In this document: piece after piece, positions 51,720 through 59,925 of the stretch | Numbering within the stretch: the stretch's first letter is position 1 | How the letters are laid out: the number at the start of each line of letters is the position of its first letter | Source: JAIQFL01 sp035295745 | GTDB lineage: Bacteria; Acidobacteriota; Terriglobia; Bryobacterales; Bryobacteraceae | Assembly (NCBI GenBank): GCA_035295745.1 | Contig: DATGIL010000102.1 | Span: 248,001 to 312,000, forward strand | Direction: 5' to 3' | Length of the DNA stretch: 64,000 nucleotides | Notes under the pieces: generated by a model | Told to the model about the DNA's origin: nothing | The model's database searches: none | Seen by the model: only the letters and a program-made list of their open reading frames with translations | Program-made: the position numbers and the translations under genes

Positions 51720-52811
51720 CTACGACCGCCAGTTGACTCCAACGTTCAGCTTCTTCTTCGCATACTCGAAGCTGCGCTCCAGATCGATCCGCTGCTGCTC
51801 CTTCAGTGCTTCCGTCATCACTGCCGCCGGCTTCTGCCCCGTCACATCCTCCACTACCATCGCGCCCATGAAAGGGTGACCGCTCCGCGCCAGCGCAACG
51901 AACCGTGCGAACTCCCAGGCCGGCGTCTTGGGAAACGCCTTCCAGAAATCCGCCTCGAAATATGGATGCACCGCTGGTGGCCGCCCCGTAATAATCTCGA
52001 GCTGCATGGACGACTTCGGGCACAACTTGCGGAACTGCTCGACAAACCGTACCAGATCCAGATTGCCGTCTCCGAGTGCGACCCATTGCCATGCCGCGCC
52101 TCGCGGCGTCTCGAACACCGCCGAGTCGCGGACGTGCGTCGTTACCACGTACGGCGCCAAAGTCTCCAGCGTCACAAACGGATCTTCGATGCACCAGACC
52201 GGATTGCCCGTGTCCAGACACGACGCCACAAAGTCCTTGCCCGATTCCTCGATAATCGTCTTCACTTCACGCGCCTGCATGTCGCCCGCATGATTTTCGA
52301 GCGCGATCTTCACTCCCATGTCGAGCGCTTCCGCACGCACCGATTTGAACAGGCTGATTGTGTTCGCCATGTGCGCTTCGATCCCGGGCTCGCCCAATCG
52401 ATCCGCCGCCGCGCCCATGTAACAGCGCATCACCGTGGAGCCCACGTCTCTCGTGATCCGCATGCCTTCGATCAGGCGTTCCCGCGCCGGAGGCCCATTC
52501 TTCGAGAACGACTTGCTGGACGGGCAGATGCACCCCATTCCGGCATCGATCGCGATATTCAGACGCGCGGCTTGATCTTTGATCTTCTGCAGGTATGCCT
52601 TGTCGTGACTCTCGTAATCCTCGAGGCTCGAGAATTGGATGGTATCCAGCTTCAACCCGGCCGAATACTCGAGCAACTGCGGAGCCTTCCAGTTGAAGGC
52701 GCGTACCGAGTAGCTGTCGAATCCCAACTTCACCGGTACCTCGCCTGCGGGCGGGGCCGCTGCGGCAGTAGCAGCCAGTGGTATCGTTTGCAAGAACGTA
52801 CGGCGACGCAT
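51720..52811 (-). CDS. Exported sugar phosphate isomerase/epimerase-like protein
   Basis: Xylose-isomerase-like TIM barrel of 363 residues with a Tat-like signal (MRRRTFLQTIPLAATAAAA). Blocks include LGFDSYSVRAFNWKAPQLLE, DTIQFSSLEDYE, IALENHAGDMQAREVKTIIE (metal-ligand Glu and His), FVASCLDTGNPVW (Asp) and THVRDSAVFE (His). The metal ligands of the AP-endonuclease-2/xylose isomerase-like superfamily are thus present. Likely acts on sugars or inositols in the periplasm. Paralogous in type to the gene at 60819-61751. Confidence 0.88.
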   Translation of the reverse strand: MRRRTFLQTIPLAATAAAAPPAGEVPVKLGFDSYSVRAFNWKAPQLLEYSAGLKLDTIQFSSLEDYESHDKAYLQKIKDQAARLNIAIDAGMGCICPSSKSFSKNGPPARERLIEGMRITRDVGSTVMRCYMGAAADRLGEPGIEAHMANTISLFKSVRAEALDMGVKIALENHAGDMQAREVKTIIEESGKDFVASCLDTGNPVWCIEDPFVTLETLAPYVVTTHVRDSAVFETPRGAAWQWVALGDGNLDLVRFVEQFRKLCPKSSMQLEIITGRPPAVHPYFEADFWKAFPKTPAWEFARFVALARSGHPFMGAMVVEDVTGQKPAAVMTEALKEQQRIDLERSFEYAKKKLNVGVNWRS

Positions 52812-52863
52812 GCTGCTAATGTATCGCACTTACGGCTCAGGAACTCCTTGTGGAAGTCGCAAC

Positions 52864-53700
52864 TCAGTTCTCGGTTGGGACCGGATTGGCGCGGTCCACG
52901 ACCACCATCACGCTTGCGACTTTGGCGGGACTCAACCTCAGCCCTAATTGCTGCTGAACGGCGGTGGTCAGATTCGCTGCCGAATCGTCCGTTGGTTCCG
53001 CCGGAAGCGCACCAGGAGCCTGAGGCGCGAATTCGAGCTTGAAGTCGAACTTGCCGTCCAAGCCCGTCTTGTCGAGGATTGGCATGCGGAATTCGCGGGT
53101 CAGCAATTGCACCAGTGCCGAAAGCGGTTGCGCTCTTGCTGTGAGGAACGTCACCACCGACCTTCCGCTCACCCCTTCCATAAACACGAGGCCGGGTCCG
53201 TTGAGGATCGGGTACCCATCCGCGCCCGTCTTAGGAGGCCCCGATTCATCCGCGGGCGCACCCGGACCCGCGTCCACCGCAGCTTTCAGCTTCGATCCGT
53301 TCCGGCCAGCGACCAGTTCGAAACCCTGCAATTCCCGAGTCTCGCGATGCACCTCCATCCGGAAGCGCTCGGCCAGCAAGCTCTGCAGCATGCGATTGCC
53401 TTCGTCCTTTGAGGCGCCGGGCGGCACTTTGGCTGCGATATCGTACCGCCGCGTCGAAAGCCAGTCCGGAGCCGAGAGTTGGAAGCTCTGCAGGTCGTAG
53501 GCGCGCAAAAGGACATTGAAGAGCGTGACGTTAGTGAAGGTGATCTGACCGGGATCCGCCGTTCCCGGTCCACCGCGCATGCTGCCGCGACCGGTTTGCG
53601 TCGCCGAGACTTTGACCGAGGCGGCTTCGAAACTCGCAGACTGCGCCAAAGCGCCGCCCCCCAGCACCGCCGCGATCCATATGCTGCAAAAGTAGCTCAT
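52864..53700 (-). CDS. TIGR03435 soil-Acidobacteria secreted protein
   Basis: Protein of 278 residues of the TIGR03435 family, nearly confined to soil Acidobacteria. Signal MSYFCSIWIAAVLGGGALAQ is followed by the hallmark SFEAASVKVS, then ITFTNVTLFNVLLRAYDLQ, LLAERFRMEVHRETRELQGFE, ILDKTGLDGKFDF and LGLRLSPAKVASVMVVVD. Function unknown; the fold appears to be two related beta-alpha repeats as in BlaR/M56-associated sensors. Two near-palindromic TGCTGCAAAAGTAGCT-like sites flank the start codon, suggesting BlaI/MecI-type control. Its first bases and upstream region are tandemly duplicated. Confidence 0.88.
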   Translation of the reverse strand: MSYFCSIWIAAVLGGGALAQSASFEAASVKVSATQTGRGSMRGGPGTADPGQITFTNVTLFNVLLRAYDLQSFQLSAPDWLSTRRYDIAAKVPPGASKDEGNRMLQSLLAERFRMEVHRETRELQGFELVAGRNGSKLKAAVDAGPGAPADESGPPKTGADGYPILNGPGLVFMEGVSGRSVVTFLTARAQPLSALVQLLTREFRMPILDKTGLDGKFDFKLEFAPQAPGALPAEPTDDSAANLTTAVQQQLGLRLSPAKVASVMVVVDRANPVPTEN

Positions 53701-54032
53701 TGCTGCAAATGTAGCACAGTCCCCCGACCCGTGGCGCAAACACTCCTGTTTGCCGTCTCGACACTCCAATCGAGACTTTTCGCAGCTCCTCCTCGTCCGC
53801 TACGTCCGGCTGCCGCGATCAATATGCTGCAAAAGTAGCTCATTGCTGCAAATGTAGCACAGCCCCCGACCCGTGGCGCAAACACTCCTGTTTGCCGTCT
53901 CGACACTCCTGTCGAGACTTTTTCGCGGGTCCGCCACGTCCGAGCCTCTTTCTGCTCTTCCTCCGGTGCCCGCACCACCCGATGCCGACCATCAGCGCGT
54001 CTGGGCACTCCAATCGAGACTTCTCGCGTCCG
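53682..54032. repeat. Tandem duplication of the TIGR03435 5' region with double-hairpin copies 9 and 10
   Basis: A unit of 143 bases (gene start, two dyads, double-hairpin repeat) is present at 53682-53782 and again from 53825 to 53927. Dyads are TGCTGCAAAAGTAGCT (53682, 53825) and TGCTGCAAATGTAGCA (53701, 53844). Hairpin copies 9 (53731-53782) and 10 (53873-53927) follow; a lone second hairpin lies at about 54002-54025. The second unit encodes only the first residues of the gene (MSYFCSILIAA) and leads nowhere. Confidence 0.8.
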
Positions 54033-55460
54033 CTACGTCCGAGCCTCTTCTCTTCTATGCAGAATCGCCGCCTCTTCCTCCGGCGCCAGCACCAGCCGAT
54101 GCCGCCCAATCAGCGCATAATATCCAATCCCCGAAAAAAACCAGATCGCCGCGCCGATCACGCCCTTGTTGTAGTCGGCGTTGAAGAAGAGCGTCCCGAG
54201 AGTCGCCGCCGCAACCAGCAGAGCCACCGCCGCGCCCGCCACGCCCGCCGGACTCACATACGGACGTTCCACCTTCGGGAATCGCATCCGCAGCAGAATG
54301 AACGAAGCCATCTGCAAAATGTAGGCCAGCACCGCGCCAAACACGGCCATATTGAGAAGAATCGCGCCCACCGGACTGCCCTGTGGCGTCAGATGAATCG
54401 CCAGCGCCACCGCGAATCCCAGTGCCGATCCGGCCAGCAGGGCGCGGTGCGGCGTCTCGCGACTTCCGTGCGTCACCGAAAGCCATGTCGGAAAATATCC
54501 TGCGCGGGATAGCGAGTAGATCTGCCGCCCGTACGCAAAGATGATCGTGTGGAAGCTGGCGACCAGCCCCGTACAGGCGATCAGTGCCAGAACCCGTGCC
54601 TTCAGGCCGAGTCCGAATATCGTCTGAAAGCCCAGGAACAGCGGCTCATTCGAGGTCGCGATCTTGGTCGCGCCCGGCGCCATGCCTACGCTCAAAATGA
54701 CCGTCAGAAACGACACCACAATCAGCGTGATCAGTCCATACAAAATCCCGCGCGGCATGTCGCGTTTCGGGTCGTGACTCTCTTCCGCCGCCAACGGCAG
54801 CTGCTCGATTCCCAAATACAGCCACAACGCGAACGGCAATTCGAGGACAGATGATTTTCCCCAACCCACGCCTGGCGGAAAATACGGCCGCGCCCAGCGA
54901 TACAGATCGAAATGCGGCGCGGCGCCCACCCAGAACACCAGCAGCACCAGCAGCGCGATCACCGTCACACCCACCGAGACGTGAAACGTGATCTCCACGC
55001 CCCAGACATTCAATGCCACGAAAACCCCGTAGCAGACCAGCCACCAGAATGGCTCCCACGAACTGGGAGTGCCGAAGATCGCCCCCAGATATCCGCCGAT
55101 CCCCACCACGATCACGGCCGGCGTCAGGATGTACTCCATGTTCTCCGCGAGTCCCGTGATGTAGCCACCCCACGGACCCATCGCCGTGCGCGCGAACGAG
55201 TACGCGCCGCCCGCGTGCGGCAGCGCCGGAGACATCTCGGCGATCGAAAAGCACAGCCCGATGTACATCGCCGTCATCACTACGACGGCCACCAGCATTC
55301 CGCCAAACCCGCCCGCAGCCAGCCCGAAATTCCAACCGAAGAAGTCGCCTGAGATGACGGCCCCCACCCCCATGGCCCAAAGCTGCAGGACGCGCGCATG
55401 CCGGCGGAGACGGCGCTTGGATAGATAGTCGGAGTCCGCGGGGGAGTAGGTGGCTTTCAC
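54033..55460 (-). CDS. APC-superfamily amino acid/ethanolamine permease
   Basis: Twelve-helix permease of 475 residues. The order of blocks AMGVGAVISGDFFGWNFGLA, AGGAYSFARTAMGPWGGYIT, GLAENMEYILTPAVIVVGIG, AAEESHDPKRDMPRGILYGL and ASNEP-like TSNEPLFLGFQTIFG fits the ethanolamine-permease (Eat) branch of the APC family. The GTG at 55460 lies 13 bases after the stop of the selenoprotein candidate, with GAGGGAA overlapping that stop. No ethanolamine ammonia-lyase gene is in the window, so the substrate is inferred only. Confidence 0.82.
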   Translation of the reverse strand: MKATYSPADSDYLSKRRLRRHARVLQLWAMGVGAVISGDFFGWNFGLAAGGFGGMLVAVVVMTAMYIGLCFSIAEMSPALPHAGGAYSFARTAMGPWGGYITGLAENMEYILTPAVIVVGIGGYLGAIFGTPSSWEPFWWLVCYGVFVALNVWGVEITFHVSVGVTVIALLVLLVFWVGAAPHFDLYRWARPYFPPGVGWGKSSVLELPFALWLYLGIEQLPLAAEESHDPKRDMPRGILYGLITLIVVSFLTVILSVGMAPGATKIATSNEPLFLGFQTIFGLGLKARVLALIACTGLVASFHTIIFAYGRQIYSLSRAGYFPTWLSVTHGSRETPHRALLAGSALGFAVALAIHLTPQGSPVGAILLNMAVFGAVLAYILQMASFILLRMRFPKVERPYVSPAGVAGAAVALLVAAATLGTLFFNADYNKGVIGAAIWFFSGIGYYALIGRHRLVLAPEEEAAILHRREEART

Positions 55461-55473
55461 GAATAGCGTTCCC

Positions 55474-56310
55474 TCAATGTCCCAGTCGAGTGATCGCCTC
55501 GGACAGATCGTCGCGATACTTCACAACCGGCGCGATCAGCAACTCCGCGGGAACTCCCCACTTCGCGCGCGGCGGATAGACCAAGGCAGTATCCCACACA
55601 ACATCCTTCATCTTGAAGCTGATTTTGCGAATGCCCGCGAGCAGGTCGAGTTTCGGGGCGTCGCCATATGCGGCCGAGAGGCGGCGCTGCGGGTCCCAGA
55701 AATGGATGGCGCGCGCGTCGGGAACGTTGCCGGTGACTGCGTCGCTGGGCGTTCCCCAATCGGTGGAAAGCACCGGCTCCCAGACCACCAACACCTGTAC
55801 CTTGGCATTCGGATTCGCTCGCAACACATCGGCCACTGCGGAGGCCCCCCGCAGACAAGTCGTTCAAGTGGGAGAGAATAGCGCCACCACGCGTGTGCGA
55901 TCGCGAGCCGCATCGAATTCGTTCAGGAAATCAGCTTGTGTGAAGGCACGAAGCTCGCCCGCGCTTTTGTGAAATGGCGAGTGCCCCGCGAGAATCGTCG
56001 AGAAGAATGAGGGCGCGGCGAGCATGCCCAATACGATCGTGGCCGAGAACCAAAGCAGACAAGTGCGCAGACGCCGCTGGCGAAAAGCGCAGCGCCCACG
56101 CAAATAGGTCTGGACGAATGCGAAGAGCAGCGACCCGATCGACACGACGAGCAGCCACGGCCGCAGTTTCTCTGAGACGAGCGATGCACCGGCGGAGCCT
56201 GCCGCCATCAGCAGCGTGCCGAGGGGCAGGCAACAGCTTAAGGCCGCGATCAGGCTCCCCAGCGAGGCGATCGTCGAAATGACGGCGCTACGGCCGCCCC
56301 TTTGGTTCAC
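55474..56310 (-). CDS. Probable selenoprotein: MerT-like membrane domain fused to thioredoxin-like domain (UGA at residue 149)
   Basis: The frame runs from GTG at 56310 to a final TGA at 55474 with one internal TGA at 55864-55866. Read as Sec it gives 278 residues. Residues 1-108 resemble mercuric transporter MerT: three hydrophobic helices, the Cys pair SCCLPLG (C26, C27) in helix 1, and two more cysteines (C74, C84) in the loop before helix 3. Residues 120-278 are a thioredoxin-like domain, with VVALFSPT then Sec149-Thr-Thr-Cys152 in the position of CxxC, followed by LRGASAVADVL and VQVLVVWEPVLSTDW. The 129 codons after the UGA keep full coding quality. A SECIS-like hairpin starts nine bases after the UGA. 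Likely role: thiol/selenol handling of mercury or another metal at the membrane (inference). Alternative: a gene broken by one nonsense mutation. Confidence 0.7.
55836..55854 (-). promoter_or_regulatory. Bacterial SECIS-like hairpin
   Basis: Stem CTGCGG(G) / (T)CCGCAG (six Watson-Crick pairs plus one G-U) with the loop GGGCC. The loop begins 16 bases after the UGA at 55864-55866 and has G as its first base, both as expected for bacterial SECIS elements recognised by SelB. It lies inside the coding sequence, as bacterial SECIS must. Confidence 0.6.
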
Positions 56311-56335
56311 TCCAGGATGGTAGCAAATGCGCGGG

Positions 56336-59023
56336 CTATTCTTCCCGCAGCGCGATCAGCGGATCGATCTTCGCCGAGCGGCGCGCGGGCACATAGCAGG
56401 CCAGCATCGCCAGTCCAGCGAGCAAAATCGGAGCGCCCAGCAGTAGCCGCGGATCGCGCCCTCCCGCCTCGAACGACGGGCCGAATGCCGTGCTGATCGC
56501 CGACAGCACTCGCGTCAGCCCGATTGCCACGATCAGACCTACCACCGAGCCGATCATCACCAGCGATGCGCCTTCCCGCAGCACCAGCCCCAAAACCTGG
56601 CTCTGCCGCGCGCCCAGCGCCATGCGGATGCCGATCTCCTTGCGCCGCCGCGCCACCGAATACGCCGTCACTCCCGCCAGTCCAATCGCTGCCACAATCA
56701 GCCCGAATACCCCGATCCCGCCGTAGATGAACTCGCTCAGCCGCAGATACGACAGCATATCGGCCACCTGTCCCGCGAGCGTGTGAACATTGAAGATTGC
56801 CACGTTCGGATCGATCGCCGCCAGTTCCTTGCGCACGCTGTCGATGGCGTCCGGCCCGCGGTCGGAGCGCACCATCACGATCATTCCACTCGCAGGCGGG
56901 TGGGCGAAGTCGGCCCTGGTCAGCGGCAGATAAACTACCGGAACCACTGAGATACCCTGGCCTGCGCCGGTTTGGCTGAGCGGCGCCGAGAGATCCTGCA
57001 CCACTCCTACTACTTCGTACGATTTGGAAACATCCAGAATCCGCCTCCCCAGGGGTTCCGCGTTTCCAAAGAACGCACGCGCCGCAGTTTGATTGAGAAC
57101 CACCGGCACCGGCTTGCCTTTGCCCGGCTCCGCTCGCTGATCGCGGATATCGAACTCTCGGCCCTCCAGCATCGGCACGCTCAGCGACTCGAAATACTTC
57201 GGACCGACCGTGTTCTTCGCGATCGCGTTGACCACCTGGTCCGGCGCGCCGCCTCCGGAGGGTGCCGACAGAGTGAAAACCGCCGCTTGCGGACCGTAGG
57301 GAGCCGTCTCGCTGAGGACCACCGTGCGCGCGCCTGGTGCCCGCGCAAGTCGTTCCGTCAGTCCGTCCAGTAGATCCGTGGCTCGTTCCGGCGAGTATCC
57401 GTCGCGCACCGGGTCGAGCGAGAACAGGTACATGCTCGCTGAATCGAAGCCGATATCGATGTGGTTCGATTTGCTGAAGCCGATGATCATGAAACCCGTG
57501 ACCAGCAACAGCGACAGCGAACCTGCGACTTGACCCACCATCAGTAGATTGCGCATCCCGAAACGGCGGTAACCGCGCGCCTGCCCCACCAGCCCTTCCT
57601 TCAACTGAGCGGCCAGATTCGTCTTCGTTGCCGCCAGCGCGGGAGCCAGTCCGAATCCTACGCCGGCCAGCATCGCAATCGCGAAGACTACCGCGATGAC
57701 CGACCAGTCCGGTGTGATATCCACCCGGACCGGAAACGTGAACGGCACTTTCATTTTGCCCACCCCGGCCGCCGCCCAAAATGAGAGCGCAATGCCGCCG
57801 ACCCCGCCGATCAAGGCCAGCAGCAGGCTCTCCGTCAGCAGTTGCCTCACCAGGCGGAAGCGGCTGGCTCCTACCGAGAGCCGGATCGCGACTTCCTTTC
57901 TGCGCGCCGTTGCCCGCGCCAGTTGCATGTTCGCCAGATTCATGCAGACAATCCCGATGATCAGGCTGTTCAACAGCACCATGAACCCCAGCAGCACGGG
58001 AACTAACGAACGAGGCACCGGCATCACCCTGCCCCCGGGCAGGAGCGTGACGCGCCGTCCCTTGACATTGCGCAACGGGTCCAGCGTCTCCTGATCCAGA
58101 TTCCGCGTGAGCGTGTCGAGGCCCGCCTCAGCCCGCGCGAGTGTCACTCCAGGAGCCATGCGCAGCAGCGCACTGAACGATTTTGCATCGCGTTGATGAA
58201 TGACGTCGCCAGACAATTCCGGCGCGACCGAGGCCGAGACGGTCGTCGGCACAAAGATATCGGCGGTGATGAACGGAATGGCGCCCTGAAAATCCTTGGG
58301 GCCGATTCCCACGATCGTGGCGGTCTGCCCATTCACGCGCAGAGTTCCTCCCACCGCGGCAGGGTCGGAGTTCATGTGCTCCCGCCAGAAACGCTCGGTG
58401 ATGAACACCAGCGGCGGCGATCCTGGTTTGTCCAGATCCGGACTGAAGACACGACCTCGCGCCGCGTTGACACCCAGCACCGAAAAGTATTCCGGCGAGA
58501 CCAATTGACCGAAGACACGCTCGGGTTTCGCGCTTGCCGCATTGCCTACTGAAATGTTGAACGGAACAGCCGGTTGGAACGCCGCCGCGCCGGCGAACAA
58601 GTCGTGCTGGTCGCGATAGTGATCGATGTAAGGGTACGACACGTTTCCCAGCATCACCACGCTATCGGCATCCCGCACGCCCGGCGCGTCGCGAAGAATC
58701 AGGTTCATCGCCTCGCTCACGGAAACGGCCGCCAGTCCGATGCCGAGTCCTAGCGAGAGGATGCCGACCGCTGTGAACCCGCGCGATTTCGAGAGCGCGC
58801 GAACTGCGTAAACCAGATCGCGCCGTATCTCGCTCAGATACTCGATGGGAACCCGGATGATCAGATCCGCAAGTAGCCGGAACAGTCCGGAAACTCCGTT
58901 TTCTTTGGCGATGTCTTCCACGATATCCTCCCCAAGTTGAATCATGTCCGCGCCGTAGGCCACCTTGAACTCGTGCGGAAAGGCGCGGGCCAGCGCGCCG
59001 TAGAGCCGTGTGACCCATCTCAC
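56336..59023 (-). CDS. ADOP-family ABC permease
   Basis: FtsX/MacB-superfamily permease of 895 residues. The GTG at 59023 has GGAGG eight bases upstream and overlaps the PadR stop by GTGA. The N-terminal cytoplasmic module (WVTRLYGALARAFPHEFKVA to EYLSEIRRDLVYAVRAL) is the PadR-linked ADOP type. Then come GIGLAAVSVSEAMNLILRD, the periplasmic core, LMVLLNSLIIGIVCMNLANM with RKEVAIRLSVGASRFRLVR, and a second FtsX unit with RKEIGIRMALGARQSQVLG. It ends SAKIDPLIALREE. Transcribed toward the selenoprotein candidate, whose start is 25 bases after its stop. Confidence 0.92.
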   Translation of the reverse strand: MRWVTRLYGALARAFPHEFKVAYGADMIQLGEDIVEDIAKENGVSGLFRLLADLIIRVPIEYLSEIRRDLVYAVRALSKSRGFTAVGILSLGLGIGLAAVSVSEAMNLILRDAPGVRDADSVVMLGNVSYPYIDHYRDQHDLFAGAAAFQPAVPFNISVGNAASAKPERVFGQLVSPEYFSVLGVNAARGRVFSPDLDKPGSPPLVFITERFWREHMNSDPAAVGGTLRVNGQTATIVGIGPKDFQGAIPFITADIFVPTTVSASVAPELSGDVIHQRDAKSFSALLRMAPGVTLARAEAGLDTLTRNLDQETLDPLRNVKGRRVTLLPGGRVMPVPRSLVPVLLGFMVLLNSLIIGIVCMNLANMQLARATARRKEVAIRLSVGASRFRLVRQLLTESLLLALIGGVGGIALSFWAAAGVGKMKVPFTFPVRVDITPDWSVIAVVFAIAMLAGVGFGLAPALAATKTNLAAQLKEGLVGQARGYRRFGMRNLLMVGQVAGSLSLLLVTGFMIIGFSKSNHIDIGFDSASMYLFSLDPVRDGYSPERATDLLDGLTERLARAPGARTVVLSETAPYGPQAAVFTLSAPSGGGAPDQVVNAIAKNTVGPKYFESLSVPMLEGREFDIRDQRAEPGKGKPVPVVLNQTAARAFFGNAEPLGRRILDVSKSYEVVGVVQDLSAPLSQTGAGQGISVVPVVYLPLTRADFAHPPASGMIVMVRSDRGPDAIDSVRKELAAIDPNVAIFNVHTLAGQVADMLSYLRLSEFIYGGIGVFGLIVAAIGLAGVTAYSVARRRKEIGIRMALGARQSQVLGLVLREGASLVMIGSVVGLIVAIGLTRVLSAISTAFGPSFEAGGRDPRLLLGAPILLAGLAMLACYVPARRSAKIDPLIALREE

Positions 59024-59370
59024 CGGGTCGCCTCCAGTCTGCGTTTGCCTTGCACCATGCGAACCAGTTCTTCCATGCGCACACTCTCGGCATCCAGCAC
59101 CCGCTTGCCCAGTCGCGTGATGCGGTAATAGCGGCGCCGCGCGTCGTCCAACTCGGGCGCCGGCCGTTCGTCCGATTCTTCGATCAGTCCCGCCTCTATC
59201 AGTCGTTTGATGGTGCCGTACAACGTGGCGGGCCACAGCCGGATCTTCCCGCCCGTGCGCTCCGAAACCTCCTGCATGATGCGGTAGCCATGCTGTTCGC
59301 CATCGGCCAACGACAGCAGAATATGGAACCAGTTGGTTCTGAGCGGAAGAAAACTCTCGATCCTAGGCAT
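59020..59370 (-). CDS. PadR-family transcriptional regulator
   Basis: Winged-helix regulator of 116 residues: NWFHILLSLADGEQHGYRIM, then LWPATLYGTIKRLIEAGLIE and RRYYRITRLGKRVLDAE. It is the second PadR-ADOP pair in the window, coupled by a four-base overlap. Upstream of the ATG at 59370 is an AT-rich tract (TATATATATT with CTCCATATAGAG) that is the obvious promoter/operator. A double-hairpin repeat follows immediately on the far side. It differs clearly in sequence from the PadR at 42545-42907. Confidence 0.92.
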   Translation of the reverse strand: MPRIESFLPLRTNWFHILLSLADGEQHGYRIMQEVSERTGGKIRLWPATLYGTIKRLIEAGLIEESDERPAPELDDARRRYYRITRLGKRVLDAESVRMEELVRMVQGKRRLEATR

Positions 59371-59402
59371 CTTCGAATATATATATTACTCCATATAGAG
59401 AT

Positions 59403-59453
59403 GTGGCGCAAACACTCCTGTTTGCCGCGTCGAGACTCTTCTCGACGCTTCCG
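59403..59453 (+). repeat. Double-hairpin intergenic repeat, copy 11
   Basis: GTGGC, GCAAACA-CTCC-TGTTTGC, GTCGAGA-CTCT-TCTCGAC. It abuts the AT-rich promoter tract of the PadR gene and leads into a tandem array of related units. Confidence 0.85.
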
Positions 59454-59905
59454 GGCATCTCCCGCCACGAGCCGCGCGCGTAAGCAAGCGGTGTTTTTCT
59501 GTCTTTCGGCCCAGTAGGCGCAAACATTCCTGTTTGCCGCATCACGACCCTTCCGCGCATCTCCCGTCACGAGCCGCGCGCGTAAGCAAGCGGTGTTTTT
59601 CTGTCTTTCGGCCCAGTAGGCGCAAACATTCCTGTTTGCCGAATCACGACTCTTCTGGGTATCTCCCCGCCACGAGCCGCGCGCGTAAGCAAGCGTGTCT
59701 TCTGTCTTTCGACACAGCGCTGTAGGCGCAAACATTCCTGTTTGCCGATCACGACCCTTCCGGGCATCTCCCGCCACGAGCCGCGCGCGTAAGCAAGCGG
59801 TGTTTTTCTGTCTTTCGGCCCAGTAGGCGCAAACATTTCTGTTTGCCGCATCACGACCCTTCCGGGCATCTCCCCGCCACGAGCCGCGCGTAAGCAAGCG
59901 TATTT
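59454..59905 (+). repeat. Tandem array of about 100-base GC-rich units
   Basis: Five units, each with CCACGAGCCGCGCGCG / TAAGCAAGCG near 59468, 59569, 59671, 59774 and 59877. Between them is TGTTTTTCTGTCTTTCGG, then CAGTAGGCGCAAACATTCC and TGTTTGCCG, which is the first hairpin of the double-hairpin family, then a decayed second hairpin (ATCACGACCCTTCC). Units are about 101-104 bases apart and 90% or more alike, indicating recent tandem amplification. Open frames through the array are artefacts of the repeat. Confidence 0.88.
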
Positions 59906-59925
59906 CTTAATGTGAACGAATCGCC

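Noticed and set aside
55474..55836. Separate 120-residue gene starting at the ATG at 55836
   Set aside because: It would begin after the redox motif of the thioredoxin domain and has no ribosome site; the upstream part in the same frame is needed for the fold.
55457..55867. Alternative minus-strand frame overlapping the thioredoxin domain
   Set aside because: Its translation is Arg/Gly-rich without family features; the frame continuing through the UGA has all the conserved residues.
59454..59905. CRISPR array
   Set aside because: Units are ~100 bases and almost wholly identical, without short repeats separated by unique spacers, and no cas gene is nearby.
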